Assembly: GCA_900618425.1 (NCBI GenBank)
Contig: UZAN01046941.1
Span: 1-10,446 of the forward strand
Direction of reading: 5' to 3'
DNA from: Echinostoma caproni
Taxonomy: Eukaryota; Platyhelminthes; Trematoda; Plagiorchiida; Echinostomatidae
DNA: 10,446 nucleotides
Shown here: positions 1-9,806 of the stretch, piece by piece
Numbering within the stretch: position 1 is the stretch's first letter
Layout of the letters: the number at the start of each line of letters is the position of its first letter
Program-made: the position numbers and the translations under genes
Notes under the pieces: model-generated
What the model saw: the letters and a program-made list of their open reading frames with translations, nothing else
Told to the model about the DNA's origin: nothing
Database searches by the model: none

Positions 1-561
1 CTTTCTCAGTCTTGTTACTGCATCACTACTTCGCTTTGTATGCGACTAATTTTACTCAGTACCTTATTAGCAAACTTGATTGAATTGGTTCGTGTAGGCT
101 GATGTCGGATCTTTTGAAAACAACACACCGTCGCAACTATGAGAATGTCATATTCATTGTGTACAATGACATAGTCCTACTGGCTCAAGACAGGTTTAAC
201 ATGTGCCTTCTATTTTGACAAGTCTGGTCACGACCACCTTCACAAAGTTTCTATCACATCAGTAAGTTAAACAAGATCATCAAACGAGGTCACTGACAAG
301 ATGACAGCAACCAGTTGATGCTCGCTACATGACGGGTGACCTGATATTTCACCGAATCAATGCTCTGTTAGACTCCCACCAGTTCGTCACCCACGGTGGG
401 GGGGGACACAAAACCACATCTGTGGTAAACAAACAGAAACAGACAGGCCAACAGACAACTGGTCGCCCGGGCGGCTAAACAAAATGGTGCCTTACCCTTT
501 CGGGATCCGGGGGCGATCGTGTCAAACCTTCCGCACAGGAGCCGCGGTCGCATGTGTCTTA
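1..561. other. No gene seen; GC-rich patch near 460-560
   Basis: No supported gene, RNA or mobile element was recognised. The stretch around 460-560 is richer in G and C and in CpG than its surroundings, with a run of nine G just upstream near 397-405. This could be a small CpG-rich regulatory patch or unrecognised repeat, but nothing in it decides between them. The minus-strand open frame over 368-622 begins inside the adjacent GT repeat, which by itself keeps that frame open as His-Thr repeats. Confidence 0.5.
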
Positions 562-610
562 GTGTCTGTGTGTGTATATAGGTGTGTGTGTGTGTGCGTG
601 TGTGTGTGTG
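562..610. repeat. Interrupted (GT)n microsatellite
   Basis: About 49 bases of GT repeat on the plus strand are broken by TATATAGG near 575-582 and by a C near 597. GT/CA tracts of this sort are typical of animal genomes, and the interruptions mark it as moderately old. Confidence 0.95.
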
Positions 611-740
611 AAAATACGACACTGAAGTGAACGGGTCGTAAAAATGCGAACAGACAATTATTCACTTTGCTGACATCCACATTAATCATGCTCTGGTTAG
701 GTGGGGCAAGGGTATCAGGAAAATCACCGGTTTCAGCGCT

Positions 741-768
741 GGGACTGGGGGAGAGGGGGGGACGGGGG
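741..768 (+). other. Four-tract G-quadruplex motif
   Basis: The plus strand has G tracts of 3, 5, 7 and 5 bases separated by loops ACT, AGA and AC. This fits the canonical pattern of four runs of at least three G with short loops. The flanks on the right (769-785) stay purine-rich. Folding in vivo is not shown by sequence, and no gene was found nearby to which it could be tied. Confidence 0.8.
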
Positions 769-1850
769 CGAGAGACGGAGATGAAGGTCGCTTATTCCGG
801 AAATTCAGAGAGACGGAAAACAGCTAGTCAAGTGATTTAATGAAAAACGTTGGAGAAAGACACTTTTGGCGAATCACGCGTTGGGAACACCACCAACGAT
901 TAACAAGCCATGCTAGTGGGAAAGGAAAGGAGGTATGCGTTAAGGCGACGAGCTAATCAATTTTTTTCTATCTGGAACCTGAAGTGGCATTATGTGCACA
1001 TGTGTATGCGAGAAACGATCACCCTGGCTCCGTGAGACTCATAAAAAACAATGTTGACGGTAATAATTCAGCTTGGCAACCTGGTACTGACCATATCAAT
1101 CCGCTCTCCTTCCACGCTAGGGGGATGTTCATCTATTTATGCGATATGGTGGGTACAATAAAGTGATTTCACTACCATTCACCTCTTCCACACCTCGAAA
1201 TTCGTTTTTTATTTTATTCCATTGGAGTTCGACTGTCGATGAAATTCACGTCAGACAACGTGGTGGGCCGACGGTTATTGTATACTTGATACATATATCA
1301 AAGTGAATTGAAACCGGAACAGAGAGAGGGAGTTCCGGGCACTAGGAGGAGGGGGAATTTGTGAACGTGGGGGAGTAATAAAATAAACTTCATCCACTGG
1401 AGCCGGTTCCGAATGTCATAAAACAGCGGTATATTTGCTGTCTTTTACGAAAATATATAGTCCGGCGCAAACGAGTCGATGAATATGTGTGTGACGGTGG
1501 AATCGGGGAGAGAGGATACTCGAAGTATGGTTTGTTTTCCGCATATTGTCACAGTCAGTCAGGAAACAATTAGGTCAGGAAACGAAACGNNNNAAAGGAT
1601 GCGCGAGCGCACATACACACTAGGCGTATCATTTAAGTGTTTAGATCCGACGATATTCTTTAAGTTCCGTTCACATGGAGAAAAATCGGGTAAATTTATG
1701 AGGTATTCTTTTGTCTGTTTGGTCAAAACGATAGAATGACTGAACAGCTAAGATTTATGGTCCATCGCAGTCAGAACAGGACATAAATATGCATGCAACG
1801 AGAAGCACACTTTGGGTTGACAACGCTCTTTCGATTTTATTAAGAGAGCC
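769..1850. other. No gene seen; contains an assembly gap of 4 N
   Basis: Unrecognised sequence. Short open frames at 984-1166 and 1479-1739 have no motif and no coding-like continuity; the second spans the four Ns at 1590-1593. Just before the Ns the ten bases GTCAGGAAAC occur twice, at 1558-1567 and 1574-1583, so the gap probably lies in a small tandem repeat. Purine-rich bases at about 1318-1376 include several G runs. Confidence 0.5.
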
Positions 1851-1908
1851 TGTGTGTATTTGTGTGTGATGGTGGGGTAGATGTGGAAGTGGGTGTGAAT
1901 GGGTGAGT
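1851..1908. repeat. Degenerate GT/GGT-rich tract
   Basis: The plus strand is almost free of C over this stretch and is built of TGTG, GGTG and GGGTG words, as in a decayed GT microsatellite. It produces a His/Thr/Ile-rich reading on the opposite strand (part of an open frame over 1748-1948) that is not evidence of coding. Confidence 0.65.
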
Positions 1909-4900
1909 TATGCACAGTTGTAATGACCACGCATGACCGACCGGACAAAGAACAAACGACTGAATATCGGTTGAAAGCTTCTGGGTTCAGAAACTACTCG
2001 AGATTAGTTTTACCCGGTTTATTCACATATCCAACTGAATTAACCGGCAAACCTATTTCGTAAACTATCTATCGCGTTCTTCATTGTTCTGTATTATCTT
2101 GGAAATTTATGTAGATGAATGGGTCTGATCGTTCCGGTTGATATATTTTTTAGCTCACTGCACACTGCCATCTATTATTAGTGAAAATTTTCTCTATATC
2201 AATTGGGGATGTCAAATATCTAAAACTGTTTGGAATGACAGAGAAACGGTTCCAAGTATCTCATACATGACCCAAAGCATGAAACTATAGTCACACAGTA
2301 CGTTGGGTGTAGTTGTAAGCTGAGAGTAACTTGAAACAGTATATTGCTCCTGTCAAGTTCAGCAGCGGCTGAACTTCCTTCCCTATATGTAAAACTTACG
2401 ATTTATCTATAGACTCCCATTGGCCAACAAGTAGTTCTGCGTTAATATTTAGACAGCAATACTTGTATTGTTTATATCTCGTGTTTTAGTTACTAACCTC
2501 AAAGTAAAAGAAAAACCGTTTTCTTTTGTCTACGATGGAAAAAATATGATTGCCTGCATCTCCGGTGAAATGCCGAATTGCAAATTGTCACCAACATCAA
2601 AGTGAAATTCTCGCACACAGATTTTCCCCTGTCATTTTTAACAGCCCTTCCCATTGAGGATACCGGGAGCACAATCACGTCTGTGTCCCGCGTTGCGTTT
2701 GCTGTCATTATCAGACGTGTGAGAATTCTGACCATTCTACCAAAACGGGAGGGGGTGTAGGTGGCATTATATCCGCGTCAACCTCACGTACACGTATCTA
2801 TATTTGCTGAATTGTTTATTTACATGCATATCGCGCCCGCCAGATGGAGGCGGAGGGTGAAGAAATTTGTCCTCTGTGTGTGTCTCGTCTTTGCAGATAA
2901 AATAATTACTCAAATGAACCTGAATCTGTTTCGGTAAAACAGCACTCGTTGATTGTCATATACATGCCCGGTTAGTTTGGCCATAAAACCGAATGACGAA
3001 ACTCGCATGTTGCATGAATTTATCTTGCGTGACAGAAGAACTGCAACCATATTTTGCCCTCTGACGCGCTGTTTATATGGATCGTTTGGCACAGTCTATT
3101 TGGGGTGCAGAATGGTGTAAAATACTGAGATCTGAGAATGAACATATAAAGAGGAAAGATTTTCTCAATCAGTCAGAGTGAATCCGACAAAATAACAAAA
3201 AATGTGTACCAAAACTCATGAAATGTTTTTCTCTGATGGAGCTCAAAAAGTGGTGATTCAGTTATGGCAGTGCAAACCAGATTCCAAGTGCTCCAGTCAG
3301 TAGTCCGAGACGCTTTGCGTTGGTAGAGATTTGCAATTTTCGTTTAAAAATTTATCGAAATACTTACTTTGACCCCGCACCGTGCTAAATTATATCTCAG
3401 TGAGTTATCCGGAGACAAACTAACCTGAAAGTATCATCAGTAATGTCACGCGGTAACATGTGGTCGATTTAATGTTTGGTGAGTGTTCAAATCATGCCGA
3501 AGGTCACCCTCATCGAATGGCACGTGACTCGTCGGTCTTACAGTCGACTTTGCCGGTATTGACTGACCTAATGTTTTATCAACCTATATTTCATCTGTTG
3601 ACCCGGTACATCATTTTAACATGAATACAGTCAAAGCAGATCCAGCGACTTGTATGCCTCCTAAACCAGGGCATGCAGGTAAAACAGAACGCCTCTAAAA
3701 TCTACAAAACGATCACCTTTAAAAACTTGTTTCACACTTCATTGGATTCATTACCGGTGTGAATTAGGCCATCTTCCTGACACCTGTAGAACATTCATGG
3801 CAGGTAATCAGTACCGATAAAATATCGTATTTTCCTCAAAGTCTGTCCCCTCAACAAAACCGTGGACAATAGCTCTCAAACTCCTTAGGGCTGGTTCACA
3901 CCATCAACCATTTCATAACCAGACTGAAATAGGGTTAGGTCGATCGGGACCAAATGCACATCTGAAGTGAGCACGCAACCAAGTCTTTGTGAACTCGTAC
4001 CTAACCTTTTATAATACACCTGCATAAGTTGTGCTACACTGATGTGATTTCACAATAACACAAGCACGTTTGTTCGCCAACCAGTGTTATTTTGCCACGA
4101 AAACCATCGAACGAGTGTGGAAAACCATATCGTCCTTAAGTTGTGAAAACTACATGTCCGGTTAGTTCAGGAAAATAAAAGCTCACAGATTAACTGTTTT
4201 GTATGTCTCTGCATACTTTTGAAACGATAGATGATGGGGAGGGGATTGGTATACTGACCAGGGCATTAACGATGTTGCGGGCGACAGTGATCGATTGGTC
4301 GGGTGCATTCGAGGCCCACAATATCGCCTGAACCATCCTTTTTCTTTTCTATTTGATGGCAGCTCTTTGCCTGACCTGATGTCCTTCTTGAACATTTCTT
4401 GCCCGCATAGATATTCAATAGGAAGAAGAAAGCAAGCCCGCTAAAGAAAGCTGTTATGTGTCTAAGCCATGTGGGGTAAATCAACGGAATTAATAGAAAT
4501 GAGACACGAAAAAGACTCAGTCACTTGCCGCGGATCCGCTATCCCTAAAAAATCACATGTCAACGATCAGCGAGGTAAACTACAGTAGGAAGCGTCTTCT
4601 GGAGGTGACTGCTCCAAGCAGTAGTTCAGTGGAATGAGAAATTAGGTCCTGAGCTAAATATGCCGGTGGTTTATGAGCACCGATCGTGAACTTGATAGCC
4701 TTCAAACAAAAATGTCTCCTCGGGCGTGGCTAACCCAAACGGATCTCCAACACCTTATGTCCAAAAAATGTAAATCGTCGATTGCCTTTTCCTTGAATCG
4801 ATCAGCAATTTTCAAACTATAGTCCTGTTCACACCAACTATAGTCTCGAACTCTCGATACGAATCGTGATAGTCTGTTGGTTGTGGGGTTAGTCAGTCAG

Positions 4901-5359
4901 ATGTATAACTGACACTTGTTTCTCGGTGACGTTTAGCTTATTCCGTGGTAATAGCGATAGGTTACTCCCTATTAATAAAATCTCCATTGATACCGGTGTT
5001 CTTTCTATAGATTGCTGGCAAACTATTTTAATTTATCTGTGAATTTGAGAAACTCTGTCGTTACATATCACTCGGGGGGAATTATTTTTCAAAACTAACC
5101 CCCACCCCAGGAAGCTCATTTAGTGTGACTCAGAATTACGGCACCAACCGCATACACCACAACGACTGTGATAACCTGTCCAAATCGTGACAAGGTAACC
5201 TCTTAGGTTAAAAGGCCATGGTTCTTGTTAGGAGATGCAGTAGTTATGATGGTTTGTTGGGTTTGACGAGTGGCCCGGTGAGGGGCTGGGGGGCTGCTGA
5301 TGTATCGGGACCGCAATCAAAATGATGACAACCGACTGAACTAACTATATCTTGGTTTC
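1909..5359. other. Long stretch with no supported gene
   Basis: No exon, RNA gene or mobile element was recognised apart from the hairpin at 2355-2376. Overlapping open frames of 60-78 codons on both strands at 2499-2760, 2910-3092 and 4183-4484 look like chance. The longest hydrophobic run is in the minus-strand frame 4266-4484, residues about 8-27, with no other support. A short frame at about 3621-3679 begins with ATG and ends at a CAG|GTAAAA donor-like site, without an identifiable partner exon. The ten bases AACTATAGTC occur at 4815-4824 and 4836-4845. Confidence 0.5.
2355..2376. other. Perfect 9-bp hairpin with a 4-base loop
   Basis: The left arm AAGTTCAGC (2355-2363) is exactly complementary to GCTGAACTT (2368-2376), with the loop AGCG between them. 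No run of T or A follows that would suggest a Pol III or other terminator, and no gene is adjacent. A single perfect stem of this length can arise by chance in 10 kb. Confidence 0.7.
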
Positions 5360-5380
5360 GTGCGCGTGCGCACACACATA
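5360..5380. other. Alternating purine-pyrimidine tract with hairpin
   Basis: GTGCGC and GCGCAC form a 6-bp stem around a two-base centre at 5360-5373, followed by CACACATAC. The whole run alternates purine and pyrimidine and so could adopt Z-DNA. It may be just a decayed GT/CA microsatellite. Confidence 0.6.
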
Positions 5381-5691
5381 CAGAGAGTAACACTTGTGAT
5401 TTCAGTCAGACAGTGTCAGCGATGTCACTGTCAACGTAAGTTTAAGTGATGGTCGTCCATTTCTATCTACAAGCAAAGAGACAAGTAATTCATCAGGCTA
5501 ATCCGCTCGCCTATCTATCTATTTATAGTTATGCACCCCCACCCAACCCCGCATATACATATTCCTTCACCTCTGCACAAACACACCTATCTTGCCTTGT
5601 CATATTTGGACCGTTGAAAGATGCATAAATACGTAGTGATGTAAACAAGAACCTGTACGGAGTTCATAAACCTTCCGATCAACTTGTGGGC

Positions 5692-5711
5692 GACCCCAAC
5701 AACTGGGGGTC
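5692..5711. other. Hairpin GACCCC/GGGGTC
   Basis: GACCCC at 5692-5697 pairs with GGGGTC at 5706-5711 around an 8-base loop. The 13 bases GACCCCAACAACT here recur at 7445-7457, where they also take part in a hairpin. Confidence 0.6.
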
Positions 5712-5845
5712 CTAATCGCCATAGGTGCAACCTGTACTGGCACAAAGAACGAATGAGTGGTAGAATGAAGGTTAACGAACTGATGATACGCGCTGTCAGA
5801 ACTGTCATCAGCATCAAGGTTGGGATCGTCCTTCTGCCTTCCAAA

Positions 5846-5870
5846 TCATCACCAATATCATCATCATCAG
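5846..5870. repeat. Short (ATC)n-like tract
   Basis: TCATCA and ATCATCATCATCAG words form a short imperfect trinucleotide repeat on the plus strand. On the minus strand it reads as four Asp codons in the frame open over 5587-5907, which weakens the case that the acidic run there is protein-selected. Confidence 0.7.
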
Positions 5871-5948
5871 TAACAACCAATGTAGGAGCAACAAAGCGCA
5901 TGCTCACCTGTCACTCGTCTTGCCAAGATTTTAGTAGTCATGGTGGTA

Positions 5949-5964
5949 NGGGGGGGGGGGGGGG
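5949..5964. repeat. Poly-G run of 15 beside an N
   Basis: One N at 5949 is followed by fifteen G at 5950-5964. The N probably marks an uncertain homopolymer length or base call, so the frame of anything read across it is unreliable. Confidence 0.9.
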
Positions 5965-6134
5965 TAGGATGTATATGATAAGGACCATAGTGAACGGATG
6001 TTTAGTGGTGAATAAATAGGATCTTGCACACCGCCAATCTTGACAAGGCGGCAGTTTTAACCAACTCACATGTGTACTGTGTGATCTTTAGCGAANTAGC
6101 GAATATACTGATCCCAGCGCTATACCTGTAGCAT

Positions 6135-6177
6135 TTGTTTGTGGGTGTAGGTGCTTGCGTACGTGCGTGCTTGCGTT
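6135..6177. repeat. Degenerate GT and GCGT-type tract
   Basis: Words GTTTGTGGGTG, then TGCTTGCGTACGTGCGTGCTTGCGT form a decayed GT / TGCG repeat on the plus strand. It underlies part of the spurious minus-strand frame at 6002-6187. Confidence 0.65.
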
Positions 6178-7440
6178 TCCGCACCAAACGGAGCTGTCCG
6201 TTTTCAGTCTCTAGTTGTCAGGTCGTAGTAAGCCATGTCATCACATGTTGCATAACGACGCCTGATTGACCGGCTGACAGAATATGTTAGTTGCCCCCGC
6301 AGACAATCCGTATGACAACGAGACAGCCCCGTAAGGGCTACCCGCTTGTTTACATCAGCTCCTGTCACAAGTGACAACTATCGACGGTAGATGAACCTTG
6401 CGCTGTTCACATGACAACTCCACACACTCGAAACCAGTCGACCGCACGCGAGTACACTGTAAGGAGTGCCAGAGTTGACCAGGCGCTGAAGTCTGGTATT
6501 CGGTTCCGTTCAATTTTTCCCTGTGGGCGGTCCGGAACAATAATTTCTCAAACCAAATGCACCACTTTGCAAACAATCGAACGATTTCCTGGTGTCTGAT
6601 ATCATAAAAGTAATTATACTTCATAAGCTCAATGGATAAACATTTGGTGAGATAAGGCAGAAACACGGAAACTCAGAAAAACTGAAGATTTGCAAAGCGA
6701 TTCTAATTCAATCTCACAATAAGTTCAGATAAAATGAAGCTTGAAAATACATGTGATCTTTGAGCCTTTCGGACTAATATTGTTACACGATACACTTTCA
6801 AATCGGGGCAATACACAATAAAGGGTTAGGTTGTGGCATTTCAGCAAGAAACAACCACCGTTTCAGAAAATATTGTAAGCCATGTCACAATGGTTATTCG
6901 ATGATTAGTTGGAGAGGAATTATTAAAGGTCCCAAAATTTCATTAGTTGGTACTTTATTAATTTTCCATAACTGGCATGGATAGACACATTTCGATCTGG
7001 ACTTCAAGAAACATACTGTCCTTCATAAATGGTTTCATTCGACCGTGAACTACAAAGACTGTATCAAAATTGAGCTAATCAGTCTTAATAATTAACATGA
7101 AGGGATAAGAGCGCAATTATTAAAAATGAAAGCTCTTCTGATCCACGAAGATTTATGTCTTCTGAAATGAGAGGTCACCTTTTGCTAAAGCATGTCAATG
7201 GCCCTGGATATTGAATCCAACAAGCTTTTCTGTATTTATTTGGCCCCCATTCTATTCCTATCAAATATACAAAAGTATGAATAATAATCGTAATTCTGAG
7301 TGGTAACCGTATCACTACCTTCGTCCTGGACTTGTTAGTTCACACAGATTGGTAAAAATCGCATTTAGCTGATTTCTTTCATATTCGTTGATATTCAAAC
7401 GGTTAAATTCACTCGCAGTGGCGTGGGTTGGGCTCTGAGA

Positions 7441-7473
7441 ATCGGACCCCAACAACTTTGTTGTTAGGCCGAT
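7441..7473. other. Imperfect hairpin ATCGG...AACAAC-TTT-GTTGTT...CCGAT
   Basis: Inner arms AACAAC (7451-7456) and GTTGTT (7460-7465) pair around TTT. Outer arms ATCGG (7441-7445) and CCGAT (7469-7473) pair, with CC (7448-7449) opposite GG (7467-7468) between them and small bulges. The surrounding 7425-7560 is GC-richer than its flanks and may be a repeat copy; I do not recognise the family. Confidence 0.55.
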
Positions 7474-9611
7474 TTGCTGTCATCCAGCTCAGTACCGTCT
7501 CCTATTTGGTTAACCCATCCAACCGGCCCAGGTTATCGATATCTATCCGGAAATAGTTGGTCTTCGTGACTATGGGGTTTAACGCTTTTACTGTTAAACG
7601 CAAAATGGTTAGTAATAGAAAAAGTCACATGGGAAAACTTTAACGATCAAATTATTTTATCTAGGTGTTTTAAAACTAAATCACTGTCAAGCAGATTATT
7701 ATCAGGATTTCTGGCCCAAATTATTCCAAGGAGTTTGCATGGACGGATACCGTATCATATATGCTGCCATCGTACATCATAACACCGTGCGAATTCTCAT
7801 CAGGCGGAAAACGGCAGTGGCTCGTAAAGACGAAAGCCCCCGCCTTTCGTCCGTCGACTGTAAATGTATGGCAGTTTGAACTGGTCATCGGTATTGTCTC
7901 TCACGTCCGAGAGAAACAGAGCAGCACAATAAATCAAGGCGAGGTCGTTCGACTGTCATTTAAGTAGCACCGTCGGATGAATTGCTACTGAATTCTTTTT
8001 CCAAAGAGGAGCTTGTGGCGGTGACTCCTAAACTTCATCATTGAGTCGATTTTTCCAAAAATATACTCTACTGGATCTGGTTTGGTTGTTACACCAGGGA
8101 GACTCGGAGCATGGGAACAATTAATTAGGATAATTGGGTTTGAGAAAAGGCATGCGACATGCGCAAAAGAAGGAAATCTTGTTGAGTTTCTCTTACGCTG
8201 ATATCTAGTCGCAACTCTTATAAAGCTGGTGTTTCAAATGGCGTGTGTACCCATACAATACGTTATGAAGCACCTAGTGAGAACATGTTAAACGAATGGA
8301 CAAACAGTGCCGGATAACTTTTTTGTCTTCGTTTGTGATTAGACATCGGTATTTAATTAATACCCCGTGTCAAGACCGGAGTATCCACCATATAATTGAA
8401 GCATTTCTCGGAGCCTGATACCACATGAGAGTATCCGACACCACATTTTGTGATTGGGGATCAAATATAATCTAGTCTGTCACTCACGCCTGATTGTGAT
8501 CCGTAGTAGACAATTTTCAAGCCCGATAATTCTTTGGTCGGATGTGATGCCTCACTTTCGTTAGAATGCTTATTGAAATGAATGTTTTTAACATCTGGCT
8601 TAAATGAAAAACATGTGTGTTTAGATTAATTGTGATGCCCAGAAATGTACAAGGGGGTTAATCAGTATAATTAAACAAAAATAGGTAAATACCGGTTTGA
8701 AACCAAAACGGTGTTACAGTTTTTAGTTATTGGCGTTGAAATTCTCTGTGGAACCAATTTGTGGATGTTAGAGGTCAAGAGGTATAACTGGAAAACATTG
8801 TCGCAAAAATTCGCATTTTTATGTGCAGGGAGGTTGTAAAGTATGTATTCATATTGCAACGCAAATTATATTTAATTGTTTGAACGACAAATTCGATGTT
8901 TATTACGTAAAGCAATTTGTATCCCCGATTTGCGAAAGAATGTGTTTGCTGGTCAATATAGAGCACCACGCACAACTGTTCCATCTCGGTTGAGACACGT
9001 CATTAATGAGTACCCATTTTGCTCTACCAACAAACAAACTACCCGTATGTTATTTTGTCGATGACAGATACGTTACCTCGTGCTTATATGAATTAGAATG
9101 GTTCTTAGTAATTCGATGAGAATACAAAAATATCCTTACACAAATCTATGGTACAAGTGATTTCAAAGGGGTTGAAATGTACATGTGATGAATATTCTCT
9201 TAGATTGTAACTCTTCTTCCAGCATGTGTACAATTGATTATTAATTGAAGCGGACAAGTGGAAGCGATACAACTGATTATGAACAGAGCAGAAACATGCT
9301 CATGCTTGATTGTCTCTCAGTCAACGATGTACGTCAAAATAACATCAACCGTAACACTGTTCAGGCTTAACCGGGAAACCTTTTTCATCCCGCGATTTAC
9401 CGTAAAATTTAATTCATTCTGTGAAAATGAGCCAAACTTACTATGAAGTACCAAATAAATAAAAGGTATGTGTACTATGAGAAGAATTCATGAAGAAGGA
9501 GACTGTTTAGCTGCCCGTATCAAAGTGATACTCAAACACACAGTGGTTTATTGAACCTCTTTTCGTTTATGAATACTGCCCGTAACTGAAATAAAGTCTC
9601 GATTTCTAGTT

Positions 9612-9644
<33 letters not shown>
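9612..9644 (-). repeat. (TAC)11 tract, likely 3' tail of the LINE
   Basis: Eleven perfect GTA units are seen on the plus strand, which read as TAC on the strand of the LINE. The tract sits immediately after the presumed 3' UTR, where tail repeats of RTE-type elements are found. An independent microsatellite is the alternative, but the position and orientation favour a tail. Perfect units suggest recent replication slippage even though the coding part is old. Confidence 0.75.
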
Positions 9645-9806
9645 ATGATTAGCTCATATGTCCTGGTATAGCTGAGTTTCCAGCAATGGCACCTCTACGG
9701 TATGTAAGTTGTGAATTAACTATAGAAGAAACAGAATGTTTGTAGAATGACTAAGTTTCAGTTTCAGTTTGTACAACCATTAACCCTGCACTTTCGTGCG
9801 CCGGTT
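9645..9806 (-). other. Probable LINE 3' UTR
   Basis: This stretch lies between the reverse transcriptase stop codon and the TAC tail on the minus strand. It has no open frame of note. It includes a small direct repeat of AGTTTC on the plus strand at 9754-9770. It is assigned to the element by position only; the exact 3' boundary depends on comparison with other copies. Confidence 0.6.

Larger units (their letters stand above)
5600..5941 (-). other. Multi-frame open region with a consensus splice donor; possible exon
   Basis: On the minus strand two different frames are open together: one over 5587-5907, and another from 5845 down to the TGA at 5600-5602 (81 codons). The second has an ordinary protein-like composition, with an acidic start KDDPNLDADDSSDS and later APMAIRTPSCWGRPQ. 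A plus-strand frame over 5684-6019 is open as well. On the minus strand an ATG at 5941-5939 in a CCACC context opens an 11-codon stretch ending at 5908 in ACAG|GTGAGC, a consensus 5' splice site. I recognise no family, and no acceptor with matching phase and a pyrimidine tract was found for the 81-codon frame. This could be an exon, an old repeat, or a chance low-stop region. Confidence 0.2.
5965..9611. other. Long stretch with no supported gene
   Basis: No gene or RNA was recognised. A single N at 6096 is flanked on both sides by TAGCGAA. The region 6280-6600 is GC-richer, with open frames on both strands at 6355-6666 and 6411-6599 that show no motif. Bases 7441-7473 form an imperfect hairpin. 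A plus-strand stop-to-stop frame at 7619-7879 (86 codons) overlaps another at 7761-7967; neither is recognisable. Around 8991-9090 a plus-strand frame reads KLPVCYFVDDRYVTS, resembling a reverse transcriptase active-site block, but without convincing flanks. Bases 8348-8364 form a small AT-rich palindrome. Confidence 0.5.

Noticed and set aside
368..622. Minus-strand open frame of 84 codons starting with His-Thr repeats
   Set aside because: The first third is simply the GT/CA microsatellite translated, and the rest shows no domain or motif.
2499..2760. Overlapping open frames on both strands (78 and 60 codons)
   Set aside because: Each is the antisense shadow of the other, with no recognisable family and no splice context.
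4266..4484. Minus-strand 72-codon frame with a hydrophobic segment near its start
   Set aside because: One hydrophobic run in a short AT-rich frame is expected by chance; the overlapping frame at 4183-4395 is equally open and there is no other support.
5775..5815. CTGATGA words (here and on the minus strand near 3440, 5495 and 7800) as possible hammerhead ribozyme cores, known from flatworm SINEs
   Set aside because: None is followed at proper spacing by a GAAA core and closing stem.
6355..6666. Minus-strand 103-codon frame
   Set aside because: It has no motif, and a plus-strand frame at 6411-6599 is open over the same bases. A few frames of this length are expected by chance in 10 kb.
7619..7967. 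Plus-strand stop-to-stop frame of 86 codons (7619-7879) overlapping a 68-codon frame (7761-7967)
   Set aside because: A rough stop-codon expectation gives several such frames by chance; neither shows a known motif.
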